Assembly (NCBI GenBank): GCA_900547755.1 | Contig: URIC01000053.1 | Coordinates: 1 to 12,212, forward strand | Source of the DNA: an uncultured Bacteroidales bacterium | Lineage (GTDB): Bacteria > Bacteroidota > Bacteroidia > Bacteroidales > Muribaculaceae | DNA: 12,212 bases | Direction: 5' to 3' | Shown here: piece by piece, positions 1 through 9,000 of the stretch | How the letters are laid out: every line of letters starts with the position of its first letter | Numbering within the stretch: position 1 is the stretch's first letter | The notes under the pieces: model-generated | What the model was told of the DNA's origin: nothing | What the model saw: only the letters and a program-made list of their open reading frames with translations | The model's database searches: none | Made by a program: the position numbers and the translations under genes

Positions 1-1
1 G

Positions 2-64
2 CCGGATTATGACGGAAATATGGCGGACAAAGGAAATTTTCGTTATTTTAGCCTCGACTATTAA
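2..64 (+). CDS. 3' end of an unidentified upstream gene (partial)
   Basis: The frame starting at base 2 is open to a TAA stop at 62-64 and encodes 20 residues ending GNFRYFSLDY. The other two plus-strand frames do not read as convincingly, and AT-rich spacer begins right after the stop, which fits a real gene end. The residues are too few to name a family. Aromatic or hydrophobic residues at positions -1, -3 and -5 from the C-terminus resemble the closing strand of an outer-membrane beta-barrel, but this is a weak inference from ten residues. It could also be a chance open frame at the window edge. Confidence 0.4.
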   Translation, partial: PDYDGNMADKGNFRYFSLDY

Positions 65-97
65 AAACATCGACAATGTTAATTACCCCATGTACCC

Positions 98-186
98 GGA
101 ATCGCAGAATGTATTCTGCCCTTTGTCTCGGTAGCATAGCCCGCTATGCTCCTTCGCCTGCATGACAGAATCCAAGTCGCGATTCA
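98..186. repeat. 89-bp imperfect palindrome (REP/MITE-like or structured leader)
   Basis: The two ends are imperfect inverted copies of each other. Bases 98-120 carry GAATCGC, seven bases, then ATTCTG; the complement of 164-186 carries the same two blocks with the same seven-base spacing. Nested inside are two perfect inverted repeats: GCAGAAT/ATTCTGC (104-119, 2-nt centre) and AGCATAGC/GCTATGCT (133-150, 2-nt centre). The whole can fold as one long hairpin with an internal loop, or as several small ones. It lies in the spacer before the S41 protease gene. A non-coding dispersed repeat is the likeliest explanation; an RNA leader structure is the alternative. Copy number cannot be judged from one window. 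Confidence 0.7.
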
Positions 187-226
187 GACCAATAATTAAC
201 GTTTATTTTTAAATAGCCTCTAAGAA

Positions 227-1897
227 ATGAAGAAATATTCAGCCATGCGTCTGTTGCCTGCTGCTGCGGCAATAGTCCTCTCACTGCCAGCTCTGACCTC
301 ATTGGCCGGCTCCGACAAGGATGCCGAACTGCACAGGCAACTGGTGCTATTCAACAATATAGTCTCCCGGCTGGAGGATAACTACGTGGATTCCATCCCC
401 ACTCGGCGTGCCATGGAGAATGCCATAAACGGTCTCCTCTACGAGATAGACCCCTACACCGAATACTATACCGACGAGGACCTGGAGAAGTTCAAGACCG
501 AGACCACCGGCGAGTATGCCGGCGTAGGCTCCTATATCAGCCAGCGGGACAGTATGGTGTACTTCTCGGACCCCTTCGAGGGGTCGCCTGCAGCCATGGC
601 CGGCATACGTAGCGGAGACCGCATACTCAAGATAGATACCGTGGAGCTGGGCCGCACCACCTCCGAGCGTGTGACCAAACTGCTGAAAGGTCCAGCCGGA
701 ACACCTGTCACTGTCACAGTGAGCCGTCCCTACGTGGGTCCCGATTCCTTGTTGACCTTTACTGTCACCCGCGCCAAACTTTCCCTGCCCAGTGTTCCCT
801 ATGCGGGTGTGGTAGACGGTGTGGGCTACATAAGCCTCACCTCCTTCATGGAGACATCGCCACAGGAGGTGAAGAAAGCCCTCGAGGCTTTCAAGGGCGA
901 CCCTGAAGTCAAGGGTGTGGTGCTTGACCTGCGTGGCAACGGTGGCGGCCTGGTACAGTCAGCCGTAGAGATAGCCGGCTATTTCCTGCCCAAGGGCACC
1001 GAGGTGCTTCGCACCCAAGGCCGTAAGAATACTAAACCCAAGATTTACCGCACCACCCATACCCCGATACTGCCGGAAATGCCCCTCGCCATCCTGATAG
1101 ACGGCGCTTCGGTATCCGCATCGGAGATTGTGGCCGGTGCCATGCAGGACCTGGACCGTGCCGTGCTGATAGGCTCCCGCTCTTTCGGCAAGGGTCTGGT
1201 GCAGAGTACCCTGGAGCTTCCTTACGGCAAGATGCTCAAAGTCACCACAGCCAAGTATTACATTCCCTCCGGACGTCTGATACAGGCTCTGGACTATTCG
1301 AACCGCAATCCCGACGGCAGTGTGGCTCCCACTCCGGACTCCCTATGCAATGTCTTCCACACGGCTCACGGACGCGAGGTAAAGGACGGAGGCGGCCTTA
1401 CTCCGGAAATCAAGATAGACTGGGGTACCCCCTCTCGTCTGGTGTTCAATCTGGTACGTGACTTCTGGATTGACGACTACGCCACCCGCTATGCCGCCAC
1501 CCACCCTTCCATTCCGGGCCCTGCGGAGTTTACCGTCACCGACAGTATCTACGATGACTTCACCGCCGGCATAGACCCCGGACGCCTGAAATACGACAAA
1601 GTGTGTGAGGAGATGCTGTCCCGCCTGGAAGAGACGGCCAAGACCGAGGGGTATATGAACGACTCCACAAAGGCCCAGTTCGAGGTGATGCGCCGTCTGC
1701 TGACCCATAACCTTCAGCAGGACCTGCGTACCCACCGCAAGGAAATAGCCACTTTTTTGGGCGAGGAGATAGTGGGGCGTTACTACTACCAGCGCGGCAA
1801 GACACGCAACGGCCTGCTTAATGACGAGGCTTTCGACACAGCCGTAAACCTGCTTCACGACGCTGCGGCACGAAAGGAACTCGGTATACTGTACTGA
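227..1897 (+). CDS. S41-family C-terminal processing peptidase with PDZ domain, exported
   Basis: This is a 556-residue Ctp/Prc-type serine protease that cleaves proteins near their C-termini in the cell envelope. A signal peptide covers about residues 1-28 (basic start, Ala/Leu-rich core, ending SLAG). A helical N-terminal region follows (NYVDSIP, EIDPYTEYY), then a PDZ domain at about 95-167 (GVGS, GIRSGDRI) that binds substrate tails. The S41 core spans about 185-345, with LRGNGGG and the catalytic pair Ser297 (in SVSASE) and Lys322 (in FGKGLVQ). The 25-residue gap between them matches other Ctp proteases. About 200 further residues form the C-terminal region usual in Bacteroidota homologues. 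The start ATG at 227 gives the intact signal peptide. The stop lies one base before mfd, so the two are probably co-transcribed. No convincing promoter was seen just upstream. The family call is firm; the cellular substrate is unknown. Confidence 0.95.
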   Translation: MKKYSAMRLLPAAAAIVLSLPALTSLAGSDKDAELHRQLVLFNNIVSRLEDNYVDSIPTRRAMENAINGLLYEIDPYTEYYTDEDLEKFKTETTGEYAGVGSYISQRDSMVYFSDPFEGSPAAMAGIRSGDRILKIDTVELGRTTSERVTKLLKGPAGTPVTVTVSRPYVGPDSLLTFTVTRAKLSLPSVPYAGVVDGVGYISLTSFMETSPQEVKKALEAFKGDPEVKGVVLDLRGNGGGLVQSAVEIAGYFLPKGTEVLRTQGRKNTKPKIYRTTHTPILPEMPLAILIDGASVSASEIVAGAMQDLDRAVLIGSRSFGKGLVQSTLELPYGKMLKVTTAKYYIPSGRLIQALDYSNRNPDGSVAPTPDSLCNVFHTAHGREVKDGGGLTPEIKIDWGTPSRLVFNLVRDFWIDDYATRYAATHPSIPGPAEFTVTDSIYDDFTAGIDPGRLKYDKVCEEMLSRLEETAKTEGYMNDSTKAQFEVMRRLLTHNLQQDLRTHRKEIATFLGEEIVGRYYYQRGKTRNGLLNDEAFDTAVNLLHDAAARKELGILY

Positions 1898-1898
1898 C

Positions 1899-4800
1899 AT
1901 GGAGCTAAGCGGTTTAGAAGGAATTTTCACTGCCGGAGCGCGAGGAAAGGCCTTAGCGGCGCTTATCAAGGACAGGAAAGCGGCATATACCGTGCTGGCC
2001 GGACTTCCCGCCTCCGCGCCGGCCATGCTGCTCGGCTCTCTGAAGGCTCTGCATAAGCCTGCTCTGGTGGTGGCGGACGACCCCGAGGCCGCCGGGTATC
2101 TATACAATGACTTGGTGCAGATTCTCGGCACCGAAGCCGTACAGATTTTCCCCTCCGGCTACAAGCGCGACATTCGTTACGGGCAGCCCGACCCTCCGGC
2201 GCAGATATTGCGCACAGAGGCGTTGGCCGCCTGTGCCTCTCCCTTGATGCGCTACATAGTCTCGTGCCCGGAGGGCCTGGCCGAGATGGTGCCCTCGCCC
2301 GGAATACTCGAGACGGCCTCCCTGCGCCTCAGTAAGGGGCAGCGCATACTGATGTCCGAGGCTACGGACCGTCTGCTGGAGTTGGGTTTCAACAAGGTGG
2401 ACTACGTGTATGAGCCGGGCCAGTTCGCCCGGCGCGGTTCCATTCTCGATGTCTTCTCCTACTCCCATGAGATGCCTTTCCGCATTGACTTCTTCGACGA
2501 TGAGATAGACTCTCTGCGCCTCTTCGATGTGGAGACACAGCTTAGCCGCGAGAGTGTGACCGAGATGAACATTGTCGGAGCCATGGAGGGGGACCATGAC
2601 AAGGCCCGCAGTTCCCTGCTGGAGTATCTGGACCCATCGGTGCCTGTATTCAGTACCGACCCCGCATATCTCACCTCACGCATACGCACCATAGCTTCAG
2701 GCACCATTTCCGAATCGGTGCTTCAGAGTGGCGAGGGTGATGTCGGCGCCATGTCGCTGGTGGTGGATTCGGACCGCTTCGAGGAGGAGTTTTACAAACG
2801 CCGCATCATAGCCATGGGGGTGAATCCCAATGCTCCGGCCGATGCTCCGCGTCTGGATTTCGGATGTGTGCCTCAGGCTCTCTATCACAAGAATTTCGAC
2901 CTTATATCCGAGTCATTCAAGGGTCTGCTGAAGGAAGGATACAAACTTTATATACTCTCGGAATCCCCGGCACAATGCGACCGTCTGCACGCCATATTTG
3001 CCGAGCGTGGCGATGACATACCCTTCACTTCGGTGCCCCGCACTCTCCATGAAGGATTCTCAGACCCGCAGAGCAAGGTCTGTCTCTTCACGGACCATCA
3101 GATTTTCGACCGTTTCCACAAATATACCCTCCGCTCCGAGCGTGCCCGCACCGGTAAGCTCGCCCTCTCCCTCAAGGAGCTGGGACAGATAGGAGCTGGT
3201 GACTATATAGTACACATAGACCACGGCGTGGGGCGTTTCGGGGGTCTTGTGCGTACCGATGTGGCGGGACGTCCCCAGGAGATGATTAAACTCGTCTATG
3301 AGGGGGACGACATCATTTTCTGCTCGATTCACGCTCTTCACAAACTATCTAAGTACAGGGGCAAGGAGGGTATTCCGCCGCGTGTGAACAAGCTCGGCAC
3401 CGGTGCCTGGAACCGAATAAAGGAGCGCACCAAGTCCAAGATGAAGGACATAGCGCGCGACCTGATACGCCTCTACGCCGCCCGTCGCGACCAGAAAGGC
3501 TTCGCTTTCTCCCCGGACTCTTACCTGCAACATGAGCTGGAGGCCTCGTTTATCTACGAGGATACCCCGGACCAGCTCACCGCCACCGCCGCCGTGAAGA
3601 ACGATATGGAGAGTCCTCGCCCCATGGACCGCCTCATCTGCGGAGATGTCGGTTTCGGCAAGACGGAAATAGCCGTCCGTGCCGCCTTCAAGGCCGCCAC
3701 CGATGGCAAGCAGACCGCTGTCCTGGTGCCTACCACCGTCCTGGCCATGCAGCATTTCCGTACCTTCGCCGACCGTCTGCGCGACTTCCCGGTCCGTGTG
3801 GACTATCTTTCCCGGGCACGCAAGCCCAAGGAGGTGAAGCAAATACTCGCAGACCTCAAGGAGGGCAAGATAGACATAATCATAGGCACACATAAGCTGA
3901 TAGGCAAATCCGTAGAGTTCAAGGACCTCGGCCTCCTGGTGATAGACGAGGAGCAGAAGTTCGGCGTGGCGGTCAAGGAAAAGCTCAAGCAGCTCAAGGT
4001 GAACATAGACACCTTGACAATGAGCGCCACCCCCATTCCGCGCACTCTCCAGTTCTCCCTGATGGGTGCCCGGGACCTCAGCAACCTCAACACCCCGCCG
4101 GCCAACCGTCAGCCGATTCTCACCACGGTGACAGTGATGAGCGACGACATCGTGCGCGAGGCCGTAAGTTTCGAGCTTAGCCGTGGCGGTCAGGTATTCT
4201 TTATCTGCAACCGCATAGAGCAGCTTGCCAACATGGAGCATAAGGTGCGCCGGCTGGTGCCGGATGCCCGCGTCATCACGGCCCATGGCCAGCTCCCTCC
4301 GGAGAAACTGGAGAAATCCATCACCGATTTCGCCGCCGGGGAATACGATGTGCTCGTCTCCACCACTATTGTGGAAAGCGGCATCGATATGCCCGGTGTG
4401 AACACTATTATTATCAATGACGCGCAGAATTTCGGACTCTCCGAGTTGCACCAGTTGCGCGGACGTGTGGGCCGTTCTTCCCGCAAGGCATTCGCCTACC
4501 TGCTCACCCCGCCGGGACGCGAGCTTCCCTCGGTGGCGCGCCGGCGGCTGCAGGCCATAGAGAGCTTCTCGGACCTGGGCAGCGGCATACATATAGCCAT
4601 GCAGGACCTTGACATACGAGGTGCGGGAAATCTGCTCGGAGCGGAGCAGAGCGGCTTCATAGCGGATTTGGGATACGAGACTTACCAGAAAATACTGAAA
4701 GAGTCTGTAACGGAACTTAAGACCGAGGAGTTCGGCGACACGTTCACCGACACCGCCGGCGGCATGAACCGTGAGTTTGTGGCCGATTGCTCCGTGGAGA

Positions 4801-5240
4801 GCGACCTGGAGCTGCGCCTGCCTCCCGAATATGTGCCCCAGGAAGGGGAGCGCATAGCCCTCTATCAGGAGCTGGACAATATGGAGGGACAACAGAGCGT
4901 GGATGAGTTCCGGAATCGCCTGATAGACCGCTTCGGACCGTTGCCGCAGGTGAGCGAGGAGCTGCTGCGCATAGTGCCGCTGCGCACCGTTGCCAAACAG
5001 CTCGGCATAGAGCGCCTGCTGCTGAAGGGCGGCGCGATGTATCTCTACTTTGTGGGCGAGGACAACAAGGCCTACTACCGCAGCGATGCCTTCGGGCGGG
5101 TACTCCGCTTCATGCAGACCGACACCAGGTGCCGTCTGCGCCAGAAGGGGGAGAAGCGCTCCATGGTCATCAGCGGTGTCACCACAGTGGCCCAGGCCCT
5201 GACGGTAGTCAGGGCCATACAGGCACAGAGTCCGCTCTGA
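1899..5240 (+). CDS. mfd: Transcription-repair coupling factor Mfd
   Basis: Mfd is a cytoplasmic ATP-dependent DNA translocase that pushes stalled RNA polymerase off damaged template and recruits the UvrA/UvrB excision machinery. At 1113 residues it is close to the usual 1100-1180. The N-terminal third is the UvrB-like UvrA-binding module (YVYEPGQFARRGSILDVFS, FFDDEID). The RNA-polymerase-interacting, CarD-like domain starts near residue 428 (GDYIVHIDHGVGRF). The superfamily 2 helicase core has Walker A GDVGFGKT with Lys588 and Thr589, motif II D683-E-E-Q686, SATPIPRTLQ, and motif VI LRGRVGR at 853-859. The C-terminal regulatory domain follows (LPPEYVP, RIALYQ). All key motifs look intact. 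Only one base separates its ATG from the protease stop, so translation is probably coupled. Its stop is 3 bp from the stop of the opposing sirtuin gene. Confidence 0.98.
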   Translation: MELSGLEGIFTAGARGKALAALIKDRKAAYTVLAGLPASAPAMLLGSLKALHKPALVVADDPEAAGYLYNDLVQILGTEAVQIFPSGYKRDIRYGQPDPPAQILRTEALAACASPLMRYIVSCPEGLAEMVPSPGILETASLRLSKGQRILMSEATDRLLELGFNKVDYVYEPGQFARRGSILDVFSYSHEMPFRIDFFDDEIDSLRLFDVETQLSRESVTEMNIVGAMEGDHDKARSSLLEYLDPSVPVFSTDPAYLTSRIRTIASGTISESVLQSGEGDVGAMSLVVDSDRFEEEFYKRRIIAMGVNPNAPADAPRLDFGCVPQALYHKNFDLISESFKGLLKEGYKLYILSESPAQCDRLHAIFAERGDDIPFTSVPRTLHEGFSDPQSKVCLFTDHQIFDRFHKYTLRSERARTGKLALSLKELGQIGAGDYIVHIDHGVGRFGGLVRTDVAGRPQEMIKLVYEGDDIIFCSIHALHKLSKYRGKEGIPPRVNKLGTGAWNRIKERTKSKMKDIARDLIRLYAARRDQKGFAFSPDSYLQHELEASFIYEDTPDQLTATAAVKNDMESPRPMDRLICGDVGFGKTEIAVRAAFKAATDGKQTAVLVPTTVLAMQHFRTFADRLRDFPVRVDYLSRARKPKEVKQILADLKEGKIDIIIGTHKLIGKSVEFKDLGLLVIDEEQKFGVAVKEKLKQLKVNIDTLTMSATPIPRTLQFSLMGARDLSNLNTPPANRQPILTTVTVMSDDIVREAVSFELSRGGQVFFICNRIEQLANMEHKVRRLVPDARVITAHGQLPPEKLEKSITDFAAGEYDVLVSTTIVESGIDMPGVNTIIINDAQNFGLSELHQLRGRVGRSSRKAFAYLLTPPGRELPSVARRRLQAIESFSDLGSGIHIAMQDLDIRGAGNLLGAEQSGFIADLGYETYQKILKESVTELKTEEFGDTFTDTAGGMNREFVADCSVESDLELRLPPEYVPQEGERIALYQELDNMEGQQSVDEFRNRLIDRFGPLPQVSEELLRIVPLRTVAKQLGIERLLLKGGAMYLYFVGEDNKAYYRSDAFGRVLRFMQTDTRCRLRQKGEKRSMVISGVTTVAQALTVVRAIQAQSPL

Positions 5241-5243
5241 TAT

Positions 5244-5936
5244 TTATTTCCCTCTAAGTATCTCGGCCAACTGACGCATACCATCGGTGGCTGTGGTCTT
5301 CAGCACCTGTACGTTCAGGTTCGCGGGTGTGGCTGCCGGATTAGGGTCTATGTAGTATATAGGGGTGCCGGGACGCACGCAGCTGATTAGCCCTGCCGCC
5401 GGATACACGTTCAGGCTTGTGCCTATGACCACGAATATGTCGGCTTCCTGCGCCAGACGCATGGCGTCGCTTATGGCCGGTACCGGCTCGTTGAAGAAAA
5501 CGATGTGCGGCCGCATCAGGTCTCCGTTGCGGCCACGTGTCTGCGGCGTGGAGTCAAGGTTGTCCGGTGTCAGTGTCTCGGTATAGTCCGGGTTGCTGAC
5601 GCTGCGTAGCTTCATCAGCTCTCCGTGCAGGTGCAGCACATTCCTGGAGCCGGCGCGCTCGTGCAGGTCATCCACATTCTGAGTAATCACCCTGACGTCG
5701 AAATCCTTCTGCAAATCGGCTATCAGGCGATGCGCCGCGTTGGGCTGCGCTTCAATCAGCTGGTGACGGCGCTCGTTGTAGAACTTGTGTACAAGCTCCG
5801 GGTCTGCGGCGAATCCCTCGGCGGAGGCTACCTGCATCACCGGATATCGCTCCCATAATCCGCCGGCATCCCTGAATGTGGTGATACCGCTCTCGGCGCT
5901 TACGCCCGCTCCTGTGCTGAATACAATCTTCTTCAT
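5244..5936 (-). CDS. Sir2-family NAD-dependent protein deacylase (class III, CobB/SIRT5-like)
   Basis: This 230-residue cytoplasmic sirtuin uses NAD+ to remove acyl groups from lysines. The NAD-binding start GAGVSAESGITTFRD (9-23), QNVDDLH (86-92), catalytic His104 in LHLHGE and the late Rossmann motif GTSLNVYPA (172-180) are all present. Tyr53 and Arg56 in FYNERR match the Tyr-x-x-Arg pair that lets class III enzymes (CobB, SIRT5) bind acidic acyl groups such as succinyl, so desuccinylase activity is plausible. The oddity is zinc: the protein has a single cysteine (Cys186), so the usual four-cysteine zinc site that follows the catalytic His is absent. The ATG at 5936 gives a standard N-terminus. 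The gene is divergent from nifJ (127 bp apart) and convergent with mfd. Family assignment is firm; substrate preference is inferred. Confidence 0.94.
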   Translation of the reverse strand: MKKIVFSTGAGVSAESGITTFRDAGGLWERYPVMQVASAEGFAADPELVHKFYNERRHQLIEAQPNAAHRLIADLQKDFDVRVITQNVDDLHERAGSRNVLHLHGELMKLRSVSNPDYTETLTPDNLDSTPQTRGRNGDLMRPHIVFFNEPVPAISDAMRLAQEADIFVVIGTSLNVYPAAGLISCVRPGTPIYYIDPNPAATPANLNVQVLKTTATDGMRQLAEILRGK

Positions 5937-5958
5937 GGCTTTCTGAATTTGGTTTCTG

Positions 5959-5966
5959 CAAAAATA
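5959..5966 (-). promoter_or_regulatory. Possible -7 element for the sirtuin gene
   Basis: On the minus strand this reads TATTTTTG, an exact match to the Bacteroidota -7 consensus TAnnTTTG, placed 22 nt before the sirtuin ATG. No good TTTG/TTG sits 19-21 nt further upstream, so the -33 half is weak or absent. Such AT-rich octamers also arise by chance in spacers. Confidence 0.4.
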
Positions 5967-6063
5967 ACAAATTCCTGACCGAATATGTGCGTCGGGCGGC
6001 GATGTTTTTTCAACTTTTCGGGATGCGGAGCGTTTTTACTTGAAACCTCTATATCTATTGACT

Positions 6064-9000
6064 ATGAACGACACAACAGATACGAAATCGCATAGGCTTG
6101 TGGCCATGGATGGCTGCACGGCGGCCGCATACGTGGCCTACGCTCTCTCAGAGGTAGCCACAGTCTATCCCATTACTCCCATAGCCTCTATGGGTGAGAC
6201 CGCGAGCCGTTGGGCCATGCAGGGACGCACCAACTTTGCCGGGCAGCCAATGTGCGTAAAGGAGATGGAAAGCGAACTCGGTGCCGCCGGCGCTACCCAC
6301 GGCGCCCTCGCCGCCGGTGCCCTGGCTACCACTTTTACCTCTTCCCAGGGCCTCATGCTCATGATTCCCAATATGTACAAGATTTCCGGCGAGATGCTTC
6401 CGGGTGTATTCCATGTGGGCACCCGCTCGCTGGCCACACACGCGCTCTCCATCTTCGGAGACCACCAGGACGTCATGGCCTGCCGCGCCACCGGATTTGC
6501 TTTTCTCGCCTCCGCTTCCGTACAGGAAACCCACGACTTGGCTATCGTGGCGCATCTCGCCGCGATAGAAGGCTCTCTGCCCGTGTGCCATTTCTTTGAC
6601 GGCTGGCGCACATCGAATCAGATTGACACCATTGACATTCTGCCTTATGAGCGGATATATCCGCTCATAGACCGTGATGCCCTGGCCCGTTTCCGCGCCC
6701 GCGCCCTTAATCCCGAGCATCCCGTAGCGCGCGGGTCGGCACAGAATCCCGATGTCTATTTCCAGAACCGCGAGGCTCCGAACAGGTACTACGATGCCTT
6801 CCCGCTCATAGTGCAGAAGTATATGGACAAAGTCGCTTCGCTCACCGGCAGGCGTTACAGCCTGTTCGACTACGCGGGCGCACCCGATGCCGAGGATGTG
6901 GTGATTGTGATAGGCTCGGCTGCCGAGGTGTGCGAACAGACCTTGAAGGTGCTTGATACCCGAGGCTACAAGGGAGGTGTGGTGAAGGTCCGCCTTTACA
7001 GACCCTTCAGTGCCGAGGCGCTGTTGCGTGCCATTCCCGACACTGCCGTCAATATCTGTGTCCTGGACCGCACTAAGGAGCCGGGAGCCGAGGGTGAGCC
7101 GCTATTTAAGGATGTGGCGACCGCCCTGATGCGACACGGACGTCAGGTGAACCTCTTCGGCGGCCGTTACGGCCTTTCAAGCAAGGAGTTCGACCCTTCG
7201 ATGGTGAAGGCCATATTCGACAATATGCACGCCCCTTCTCCCAAACGCGAGTTCACTGTCGGCATAAACGACGACGTTACACACCTGTCGCTGCCCTGTG
7301 CCCCTCTGGCTATGCCTCCGGTCTCTTCCATAGTCCAGGCCCGTTTTTACGGCTTCGGTTCGGACGGTACCGTGGGTGCGACAAAGCAGGTGGCCTCTGT
7401 GCTTTCCTCCGCTTGCGGCTTCTATTCCCAGGCTTTCTTCCAGTATTCGGCCAAGAAGAGCGGCGGCTACACTATCTCGCAGCTGCGTCTCAGCCATAAT
7501 CCGGTCAAGGCCGATTATTCTATCGGGCAGGCGGACTATGTGGCCTGTCACAAGGACACATACGTGGGCCTTTACGACATGGTCTCCACTCTTGCTCCCG
7601 GTGGTGTCTTCGTGCTTAACTCCCCCTGGGGAACTCTGTCTCGGCTGGAGGAACATCTGCCTGCTTCCATGCGTAAGGAGCTGGCCACCCGCAAGGCCCG
7701 CTTATACAACATCGACGCTGCCGCCATAGCCGCCTCCACCGGTCTGGGCGTGCGCATAAATATGATTATGGAGGCCGTTTTCCTGTATTTGATGGGGGAC
7801 AGGTTAGACTCCGAAAAGGCCATTGGCGCCCTGCGCGACAAGATTGCCCGTACATATATGCACGAAGGTCAGGCGGTGGTGGACAAGAATCTTGCCGCAC
7901 TGGACCTTACACGCCGGGCTATCAGGCAGTTTGAAATTCCTTCCTCCTGGGCCGAGGAGGAGCGCGGCTCCGTACAGACTTCCCCTTCGGTGGAGTACAG
8001 GCCCATGAATATCGATAACTTCGCCGCCAATATAGGTGCCGTGTGCAACCGGCTGGAGGGAGACTCCCTTCCCGTGTCCGCCTTTACCCCGGACGGCGCT
8101 TTGCCTATGGGTACCACGGCATACGAGAAACGCCGCATAGCCTTGAAAGTTCCGGTATGGGAGCCAGACAAGTGTGTGGAGTGTACTCTATGTTCCCTGG
8201 TTTGCCCGCACGCCGCCATACGGCTCTTCCTGGCCGACGACGCGCAGCTTTCCGCCGCTCCGCAAGGCTTCGGCACACGTCCCGCGCGCGGACTCGCGGA
8301 CTCCGATGGAAAGCCTTTGCACTGGCGCATCCAGGTCTATACCGAGGACTGTACCGGTTGCGGCTCCTGCGCCGATGTCTGCCCCGGCCATGCCCTGACC
8401 ATGACTCCGGCGGCCGAGGCTATGGCACCGCAGCTCCCTCTGCTGGAATACTGTCAGGAACATATAGGGTATCGTCCGGGGCTCCTGCCTCGCTTCACTG
8501 TCCGGGGCAGCCAGCTCTTCCAGCCTTTGATGCAGTTCTCCGGGGCTTGCGGCGGCTGCGGAGAGACACCCTACGTGAAACTTCTGACACAACTCTTCGG
8601 TGAACGCATGATTATAGCCAACGCTACCGGCTGCTCCTCTGTCTGGGGTGTCGACTTCCCGGCAAACGCTTATTGCGTCAATGCCCGGGGCAAGGGACCG
8701 GCCTGGGCCAATTCCCTCTTTGAGGACAATGCCGAATACGGCTACGGAATGGCTGTGGCTGTGGCCGGACGACGCGCCGCCCTGGCCGATGACGTACGTA
8801 CCCTCGCCACTACTGTTCCCGCTTTGGGCGAGGATGCGATACGGGCTATGCAGGCATGGCTGAAGGATTCCTCCTCGGAAGAGAACGGAGATGCCATGCT
8901 CGCTGCCCTCGCACCTCATAGGGAGATGCCGCAGGTGGCCTCTATACTGGCCCGCGCCGACCTGCTCACGCCTAAGAGTGTATGGGCTGTCGGCGGTGAC

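Noticed and set aside
66..80. AACAT/ATGTT hairpin just after the upstream gene stop, possible terminator
   Set aside because: Only a 5-bp AT-rich stem with no U-tract; too weak to call.
83..163. 26-codon minus-strand open frame through the 98-186 palindrome, starting ATG at 163
   Set aside because: It lies wholly in the palindromic element, has no recognisable content, and repeats of this kind often contain chance short frames.
3345..4892. Long minus-strand open frame (515 codons) opposite mfd
   Set aside because: mfd on the plus strand has all its family motifs; the antisense frame is a by-product of GC-rich codon use, and its translation resembles no family.
6040..6063. TTG start for nifJ adding eight residues (MKPLYLLT)
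   Set aside because: TTG is a rarer start, and the ATG at 6064 gives an N-terminus of normal length for the family.
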